This document shows positions 58,452 through 64,000 of a stretch of 64,000 nucleotides of DNA, piece by piece. Each line of letters starts with the position of its first letter. The first letter of the stretch is position 1. Source of the stretch: DASYKS01 sp035995205 (GTDB lineage: Bacteria > Acidobacteriota > Thermoanaerobaculia > Multivoradales > UBA5704); the NCBI GenBank assembly GCA_035995205.1, contig DASYKS010000093.1, positions 1-64,000 on the forward strand, given 5' to 3'. The position numbers and the translations under genes were made by a program. Under the pieces are notes generated by a model, which was given only the letters and a program-made list of their open reading frames with translations, searched no databases and was not told the origin of the DNA.

Positions 58452-61421
58452 TCACTGTGCGGTCTTCGCAAGCCCCTCGAACCGCGCCAGCGCGGCGTCG
58501 AGGCGCGGCAGCAGTTCGCGTATCCGTTCGCGGATGCCGGAGGAGGGCGCGAGGCTGCCGGTGACGATCGCGTCGTAGAGGGAGGTCATCTGCGGCGCCA
58601 GGCCCGGATCCGCGTTGCGTCCTCCCCAGCCGAGCTCGACTTCGGCGGCGTCGAGATCCGCGACCAGGGCTTCGGTCCCGGGTTTTTTGCTCACCTCCTC
58701 GCGTAACGCGTCGAGCCGCGCGAGCGCCTTCATCAGGCCGTCGATGCGCGCGCCGACTTCCCGCGCGAGAGCGATCTGCTCGTCGAAGTCGGCGGTCGCC
58801 GGGTCGATTCTCGGATCGGCGAGAACGGAGAGCGGCTGCGTGGCGCTCCACGCTTCCGCCGTGATCTTCACCGTGTAGTTCCCCGGCTTCACGAACGGAC
58901 CGAACGGCCCCCAGGTCGGGTCGTTGCCGCCTGGCAACTCGAACGGCGTGGCGTAGCGGACCGTCCAGCGAAACCGGTTGATGCCTTGGCGCGTACCGAC
59001 GACGTCCCGCCCCTCGAAGACGGACGCGAAGTCGGCCGGGAGATCCGATTTCCAAGGGTCGTCGGGCGCACGGCTGACGTAGCTCGCGACGAAGTCGCCG
59101 CGCTCGTCGTCGATCTCGATCGTTACGGGATGGGTCTGCGACGCAAGGTAATAGGTGAGGGTGGCGCCGCCGTCGAGCGGAATGTACGAACCGTTCCCGG
59201 CGGGGCGATATCCCGGGCGCGGCGCGAACAGATGGTTTTCGTCCGCGCGGAGGGCGTCGGCATGCTGGACGACGCCGAGATCCTCCAGCACCCACAGCCC
59301 GCGGCCGAAGGTCGACACGACGAGATCCTTGGCGTGTACCCGCAGGTCCGAGACCGGCACGACCGGTAGATTCAACTGCAGCCGCTGCCACCGGCCGCCG
59401 TCGTCCCACGACCCGTAGATCCCGAACTCCGTGCCGGCGTAGAGCAGTCCCTTGCGCTCATGATCTTCGCGAACCGCGCGCACGTAATGGCCGCTGTCGA
59501 TGCCGGTGACGGCGCTACGCCACGAGCGTCCGTAGTCTTCGGTGATGAAGATGTACGGCCGGCGATCGCCGAGCAGATAGCGGTAGACCGCGATCACGGC
59601 GCGGCCCGGCTCGTGGACCGACGGGTCGATCGTGCCGACCGTGGCCCACTCTGGCATGGCGGGCGGCGTCACGTTTGTCCAGGTCTTCCCGTAGTCGCGC
59701 GAGAGGTGCACCAGACCATCGTCGCTGCCCACCCAAAGCAGCCCCTTGGCGAGCGGCGACTCTTCGACCACGACGAGGGTGTCGTAGATCTCGCCACCGG
59801 TTTTCTTCTGCTTCAGGCCCCGACTGCCCGTCCGCTCCTGCTTGGTCTTGTCGTTCCGGGTCAGATCGCCGCTGATCAGCTCCCAGGAACGGCCGCCGTC
59901 GCGCGAGCGATGCACGTACTGCGAGCCGATGTACAAGACGTCCGGGTCGTGCGGCGAGAGACGAAGCGGCATGTTCCAGGCGGTCCGGTACTTCATGGTC
60001 GCCGGCTGCTGGCCCTGGCGCGGCTCGGGGTAGACCTGCAGCAGCTCGGAGGTCTTCTTGGCCGTGTCGGTCTTCGCGATCTGGCCGCTGATCGTGGCGT
60101 ACACGAGGGATGGATTGCGGGGATCGACCGCGATGCTGCTTGCCTCGCCACCGCCGACGCCGTAGGCATCCACGAGCTGCAGCGGCACGTTACGGCTCGC
60201 CGTCGGCACCGACACCGTGCCGGAATCCTGCTGCGCGGAGTAGACGCGGTACGGATATCCCGTGTCGACCGCGAGGCGATACATCTCGCCGGTCGGCTGA
60301 TTCATCTGCGTCGACCAAGTCGCACCGCCGGTCAATGAAACCGTGGCCCCGCCGTCGTTGCCGTTGATCAGGATGCGCGGGTCGCGCGGGTTGATCCACA
60401 GGTCGTGATGGTCCTCGTGCGAGTCCGGGGCGATCGTGAACGTCGCGCCGCCGTCGGTCGACTTGAGCAATTGGGTGCTCAACACGTAGATCACGTCCGG
60501 GGACACCGGATGCGCCGTCAGATGCCCGTGATAGAAGGCCCGCTGCGTCAGCACCGAGGCGCCGTTCACCCGCGACCAGGTGGCGCCCGCATCGTCCGAT
60601 CGAAAGAGCCCGCCGACGCCGGGCGGCGCTTCGATCAGCGCCCACACCCGCGACGGGCGCGCCGGAGAGACGGCGACGGCGGTGCGGCCCAGCACGCCCG
60701 ACGGCAGGCCGCCGGAAAGACGCGCCCAGGTATCCCCCCCATCGGCGGACTTGAAGATGCCGCCGTCCGTACCGCCGTTCTCGAACGCCCAGGGTTTGCG
60801 CTCGAAGGACCACGAGGCGGCATACAGCACGCGCGGATCGGAAGGGTCGATCGCGAGATCGGCGATGCCTGTGCTCTCACTGATGAAGAGAACCTTCTGC
60901 CATGAGCGGCCGCCATCGCTCGAACGGAAAACGCCGCGCGTCGCATTCGGCTCCGAGGCGTGGCCGAGCACGGCTGCATACACGAGATCAGGATTCTTCG
61001 GATGAATCCGGATGCGGCCGATCTGCCCCGCGTCGCGAAGCCCGGCGTGGACCCAGGTTTCGCCGCCATCGTCCGACCTGTACACGCCGTCGCCGGGCGA
61101 GACGTTCGTGCGCGGGCACGCGGTGCCGGTGCCGGCGTACACGACCTTCGGATCGGAGTCGGACACCGCGATTGCGCCGACCGATCCGGCCTCGAAGTAG
61201 CGGTCCGACACGTTGCGCCAGGTCGTGCCGGCGTCGGTCGACTTCCACACGCCACCGCCGATGCCGCCGAAGTAGAACGTGAAGGGGTCGGCCGCGACAC
61301 CCGTGACGGCTGTCGAGCGCCCGCCGCGGGGAAGATGCAACTGGCGGTACTCCAGGCCCGACAGCAGCGCCGGGTCGGGCGGAGTCGCGGCGAGGGAGAG
61401 CAGCAGCAGTAGGGGAGTCAT
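58452..61421 (-). CDS. Exported Asp-box beta-propeller protein (sortilin/VPS10-like)
   Basis: A 989-residue exported protein. ATG 61421 is chosen because GGAGG lies 6 nt upstream and the signal peptide MTPLLLLLSLAATPP starts there. It has about ten Asp-box repeats of the type S.DGG.TW (STDAGTTWRNVS, SDDGGETWVHAG, SADGGDTWARLS, SRDGGRSWELIS), the propeller class of sortilin-like and BNR proteins. A beta-sandwich (about 735-865) and a helical C-terminus (about 875-989) follow. Catalytic function is not evident; such proteins may bind glycans or peptides. Confidence 0.85.
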   Translation of the reverse strand: MTPLLLLLSLAATPPDPALLSGLEYRQLHLPRGGRSTAVTGVAADPFTFYFGGIGGGVWKSTDAGTTWRNVSDRYFEAGSVGAIAVSDSDPKVVYAGTGTACPRTNVSPGDGVYRSDDGGETWVHAGLRDAGQIGRIRIHPKNPDLVYAAVLGHASEPNATRGVFRSSDGGRSWQKVLFISESTGIADLAIDPSDPRVLYAASWSFERKPWAFENGGTDGGIFKSADGGDTWARLSGGLPSGVLGRTAVAVSPARPSRVWALIEAPPGVGGLFRSDDAGATWSRVNGASVLTQRAFYHGHLTAHPVSPDVIYVLSTQLLKSTDGGATFTIAPDSHEDHHDLWINPRDPRILINGNDGGATVSLTGGATWSTQMNQPTGEMYRLAVDTGYPYRVYSAQQDSGTVSVPTASRNVPLQLVDAYGVGGGEASSIAVDPRNPSLVYATISGQIAKTDTAKKTSELLQVYPEPRQGQQPATMKYRTAWNMPLRLSPHDPDVLYIGSQYVHRSRDGGRSWELISGDLTRNDKTKQERTGSRGLKQKKTGGEIYDTLVVVEESPLAKGLLWVGSDDGLVHLSRDYGKTWTNVTPPAMPEWATVGTIDPSVHEPGRAVIAVYRYLLGDRRPYIFITEDYGRSWRSAVTGIDSGHYVRAVREDHERKGLLYAGTEFGIYGSWDDGGRWQRLQLNLPVVPVSDLRVHAKDLVVSTFGRGLWVLEDLGVVQHADALRADENHLFAPRPGYRPAGNGSYIPLDGGATLTYYLASQTHPVTIEIDDERGDFVASYVSRAPDDPWKSDLPADFASVFEGRDVVGTRQGINRFRWTVRYATPFELPGGNDPTWGPFGPFVKPGNYTVKITAEAWSATQPLSVLADPRIDPATADFDEQIALAREVGARIDGLMKALARLDALREEVSKKPGTEALVADLDAAEVELGWGGRNADPGLAPQMTSLYDAIVTGSLAPSSGIRERIRELLPRLDAALARFEGLAKTAQ

Positions 61422-61582
61422 GTCCGCCTCCGGGCGGCATCCTATCGACGTTTTCACCGCGCCAATGACGGGCGCAAAGACATTTCCAAGGTCGTGGTTA
61501 CGGGGTCGAGGCGACGTCGTCGCGCAGCGCGGCTCCCCTCACGCGTGAGAGAATCGCGCTGGAGTCTCAGGAGGTAGCAGGG

Positions 61583-61945
61583 ATGGCAAGTTATCAGCCG
61601 GCCGGCCGGTACACCGTGACGCCGCGCATCATCACTTCGGATCCGGCAGGCCTTGTCGGCTTCATCAAGTCGGTCTTCGGCGGCCAGGGTGAGCTCCGAG
61701 GCGGTGCGCCGGTCGAGATCCGCATCGGGGACTCCATCGTAATGATCAGCAGCGGGGACGGTTTGCGTGAAATGTCACCGGCGTTTCTGTACGTCTATGT
61801 CGAGGACACGGACGCCACGTATCGGCGCGCGATCACCGCGGGCGCCAATTCGATCGAAGAGCCCGAGGACCAGCACTACGGCGATCGGCGCGCCATGGTG
61901 AAGGATGCCTGGGGCAATACGTGGCAGATCGCCACGCATCGCTGA
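61583..61945 (+). CDS. VOC family (glyoxalase-like) protein
   Basis: A 120-residue single-domain VOC protein, PhnB-like. ATG at 61583 follows AGGAGG. It shows VTPRIITSDPAGLVGFIKSV, IRIGDSIVMISSGDG, the YVYVEDTDATYRRAI strand-helix and a terminal GNTWQIATHR. VOC members are metal-dependent isomerases, dioxygenases or resistance proteins; the substrate is unknown. Confidence 0.88.
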   Translation: MASYQPAGRYTVTPRIITSDPAGLVGFIKSVFGGQGELRGGAPVEIRIGDSIVMISSGDGLREMSPAFLYVYVEDTDATYRRAITAGANSIEEPEDQHYGDRRAMVKDAWGNTWQIATHR

Positions 61946-62143
61946 CGGCTGTTTTACCCGCTTGTAGACGGTTTCGACGGTCTTGTTTTGCCGGCCGAAC
62001 CCAAAAACCCCGGTACCGTCACTTCGCGTCCCTCTGCTCGCGTCAAAGGTGTGTCGGTCTCTCCAGGGCAAAGTAAAATCCCATCTTTAGACAAGGGACT
62101 CCGATCACGCACCGTCCGGGTGGTACCTCTTTTGGAGATCGCC

Positions 62144-63367
62144 ATGCGTTTGAAGACTCTGGTTGCCCTCGCCTTCGTTTTTCTCTCGTTGTCCCTTCCT
62201 GCCGCGGCCGCTTTTCCGCCGGTGCCGGCGGGGCCGGAATTTCGGGTCAACACCAGCACGGGAATCTCCCAAGACTCTCCTTCGATCACCGCCTTTCCGG
62301 ACGGCGGCTTCGTGGTCGTCTGGTCGGGATCCGGCGCCAGGGCCCGGTTTCTTAACTCCGCGGGAAGGCCGGTCGGCCGAGAGTTCCGCCTCGCAGGGGT
62401 GGGCGGGGGGGTCGATCAGGTGGTTGCGGACCGTGACGGCAGCTTCCTCGTGGCGTGGACCGGGGTCCTGCCCGATACCCCTGGGTCAATCATCTTCGTG
62501 CGCCGCTTCAACCGCGACGGCACGCCGCGGGGCAAGCGAATCCGGGCGAGCCTTCCCAGCACTTCCTACCGGTATAGCGCCGTGGCCGCCGTCGGGCCGG
62601 ATGGCCGCTTCGCGGTTGCCTGGGTGTCGGAGGTTCCGGTTCCCGAATTCCAGGACGGCAGGTATACCAATGCCGTGGGGCGAATCTTCTCGGCCCAGGG
62701 AACTCCCTTGACGCCGGAGATCATCCTTCATGCCGGCGAGCCGCCCACCCGGGCCGGGGATGACACGATCTATGCCTTTCCGAGCAGCCTGGCACTCAAA
62801 CCCTCCGGCGCCCTGGCCGCCCTGGTTCAAGAGACAGGGGGCTGCCTCCAGAGCTTTCTTGCCGAGGTACCCCCCCCTGGCGGTGCCTCCAGATTGCAGT
62901 CTCTGGGCTCGGGTTCCTGCGGCTTTCGGGTAAGTGACGGCCTCGAAGCGTCGCTCGCCATGGGCAAGGATGGCAGCCTGGTCGCGACCTGGAGCGACTA
63001 CGACGTCCAAGCCCAGCGGTTCGCTCCGGATGGAACGCGTCGGGGACAGGGGTTCTTCCTCAGCAGCGAGCCGGTTTCGAACCAATTCGAGCCGGCGGCC
63101 GCTCTTCAGGCCGGAGGACAATTCGTCGTCGCCTGGACGGAAGAGGACCGCGACGGTGACGGCCGCGGCATCTTCGGCCGTGCCTTTGCAGCCAACGGAA
63201 CGGCGCGGACCCCAGTCTTCCGGATCAATACGACCACCGCGGGCAACCAATACGATCCGGCGATCGCCGCCCCTCGGCAGGGTCCGGCCGTCGTCGTCTG
63301 GACTCAATCGCTCGTTGCCAACGGCCGGACCGACATCTTCGCCCGCGTGTTGTCGCCGAATCGGTAG
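62144..63367 (+). CDS. Secreted beta-propeller-like repeat protein
   Basis: A 407-residue protein. The start at 62144 has TTGGAG upstream and a signal peptide (MRLKTLVALAFVFLSLSLPA). Repeats of about 55 residues carry D..FVV.W....D and RF...G....... patterns (FPDGGFVVVWSGSG, DRDGSFLVAWTG, QFVVAWTEEDRDGDGRGIFG, GPAVVVWTQS), a layout common in exported Acidobacteriota proteins. A Ca-binding-like DRDGDGRG loop occurs near residue 340. No enzyme motif. A longer frame begins at 61988 but lacks a signal. Confidence 0.7.
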   Translation: MRLKTLVALAFVFLSLSLPAAAAFPPVPAGPEFRVNTSTGISQDSPSITAFPDGGFVVVWSGSGARARFLNSAGRPVGREFRLAGVGGGVDQVVADRDGSFLVAWTGVLPDTPGSIIFVRRFNRDGTPRGKRIRASLPSTSYRYSAVAAVGPDGRFAVAWVSEVPVPEFQDGRYTNAVGRIFSAQGTPLTPEIILHAGEPPTRAGDDTIYAFPSSLALKPSGALAALVQETGGCLQSFLAEVPPPGGASRLQSLGSGSCGFRVSDGLEASLAMGKDGSLVATWSDYDVQAQRFAPDGTRRGQGFFLSSEPVSNQFEPAAALQAGGQFVVAWTEEDRDGDGRGIFGRAFAANGTARTPVFRINTTTAGNQYDPAIAAPRQGPAVVVWTQSLVANGRTDIFARVLSPNR

Positions 63368-63428
63368 CCGCGATTGCGCCCTATGGAAGAGAGCAACCTG
63401 CTCTCTTCCTCGGGTTGACCCCACTCGG

Positions 63429-64000
63429 CTATTTGCGCTGACCCGCTCCGAGCTTCCGGATCTTCTGATAGGCCGCCCGCAAGCCGGGTAAGCTCATCAC
63501 CTTCTCCCGTAGGCGCCAGGTAATCGTCCCGGTGACGGAGCGGAGCGTCTTCGCCCGATGATCGCTTTCCAGCCGGGTGGCCCGGAGCTCCTCCTCCAGC
63601 TCTGGCAGCCGGTCAGCGCATCGAGCTTGCCGGAGCTCCTCCTCCAGCTCCCTCACCCGGAGGTCGAGCCACTGCCGCTGTTTGTCGAGGTCTGCGGCCA
63701 CGTTCTTGAGGTGAGGGGTCCAGCCGGCCCAGCCGCGCAGATAGACCGCGGCGGCCCGGGATTCCTCGGCAGGATCGGCAGGCCCCTCCCGTCCGTACTC
63801 GCCGATCACCTCCTCGTAGAGGGCGACGAGACGGTCGAGAGCGGGCTCGAGGCCCGCCTCCTCTCGGACCCGCCGCGAGACCTCGGCGGCGTCGCGCGCG
63901 TCGTAGCGCTCGATCTCCTTCAGGATCAGGTCCGGAAGGAGCGGGCGGCGCAGGGTGCGCAGACCGAGGTTCAGCCGGCGCAGGGCGTCGAGATCGGCGC
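63429..64000 (-). CDS. Glycosyltransferase-like protein, C-terminal part (5' end outside window)
   Basis: The open frame enters from the right edge with DLDALRRLNLGLRTLRRPLL, then DRLVALYEEVIGEYGREGPA, the final helices of a sugar-transferase-type protein. A coiled coil follows (VAADLDKQRQWLDLRVRELE, then LPELEEELRATRLESD), and a tail VTGTITWRLREKVMSLPGLR, often seen at the ends of cell-surface glycosyltransferases. The stop is at 63429. The catalytic part lies outside the window. Confidence 0.6.
   Translation of the reverse strand, partial: ADLDALRRLNLGLRTLRRPLLPDLILKEIERYDARDAAEVSRRVREEAGLEPALDRLVALYEEVIGEYGREGPADPAEESRAAAVYLRGWAGWTPHLKNVAADLDKQRQWLDLRVRELEEELRQARCADRLPELEEELRATRLESDHRAKTLRSVTGTITWRLREKVMSLPGLRAAYQKIRKLGAGQRK

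Noticed and set aside
1..64000. tRNA, rRNA or riboswitch genes
   Set aside because: I saw no cloverleaf with conserved TTCGA arm, no rRNA stretch and no recognisable riboswitch core in the intergenic regions; a dedicated covariance search would be needed to exclude small RNAs.

Overview
The window is about 64 kb of high-GC, gene-dense bacterial chromosome. Gene content suggests an Acidobacteriota-type organism (class Thermoanaerobaculia or a relative): SRETL-type lanthipeptide leaders, CHAT proteins, a Ser/Thr kinase, an Asp-box beta-propeller protein, an M13 peptidase and a DUF2277 protein. The placement is an inference from gene content; no rRNA or other phylogenetic marker was compared.

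Region 1 (1-9955) is mostly core genome. It has a DJ-1/PfpI protein (cut by the window edge), two small secreted proteins, a cysteine-rich lanthipeptide-like precursor, a tightly overlapping cinA-thpR-plsY-gpsA operon, an isolated 21-bp inverted repeat, guaA, a CHAT protein with a transmembrane anchor, and a DUF2277 protein. Region 2 (9979-15700) holds a small DoxX cassette, a Ser/Thr kinase with a C-terminal TonB-like domain coupled to an OmpA-type lipoprotein, a convergent amidohydrolase, and a zinc-ribbon membrane protein.

Region 3 (15700-25810) is accessory. It has a second orphan lanthipeptide-like precursor between two copies of a dispersed repeat, a roughly 500-bp array of 21-bp units, a 1293-residue NACHT/pentapeptide/WD40 protein coupled by a 4-bp overlap to a prephenate dehydrogenase, a second copy of the 21-bp array, and a 1212-residue CHAT-NTPase-TPR protein. 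The two large proteins look like signalling or antiphage NLR-like proteins.

Region 4 (26008-52858) is the most striking part: 20 consecutive plus-strand genes forming a contractile phage-tail-like injection system. It has sheath, tube, chaperone, a disordered protein in the tape-measure slot, gpD hub, gpV spike, PAAR-like tip, gp25, baseplate J, gpI-like and fibre-like genes. Embedded in it are an OmpA/peptidoglycan-binding fusion and two very large paralogues. These share a duplicated N-terminal module of about 560 residues but end in different enzyme-like domains (a HEXXH metalloprotease and an alpha/beta hydrolase). No capsid, terminase, integrase, AAA+ ATPase or DUF4255-type cap gene was seen, so it is neither a prophage nor a textbook eCIS.

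Region 5 (52860-64000) is mixed. A lower-GC M13 peptidase sits between an intact GAF-GGDEF gene and a copy of that gene's 3' end. There is a short graveyard of truncated genes (anti-sigma-like, sigma region 4, ABC permease, hydrolase), a DUF3995 protein, a large Asp-box beta-propeller protein, a VOC protein, a secreted beta-propeller-like protein, and the C-terminal part of a glycosyltransferase-like protein running off the window.
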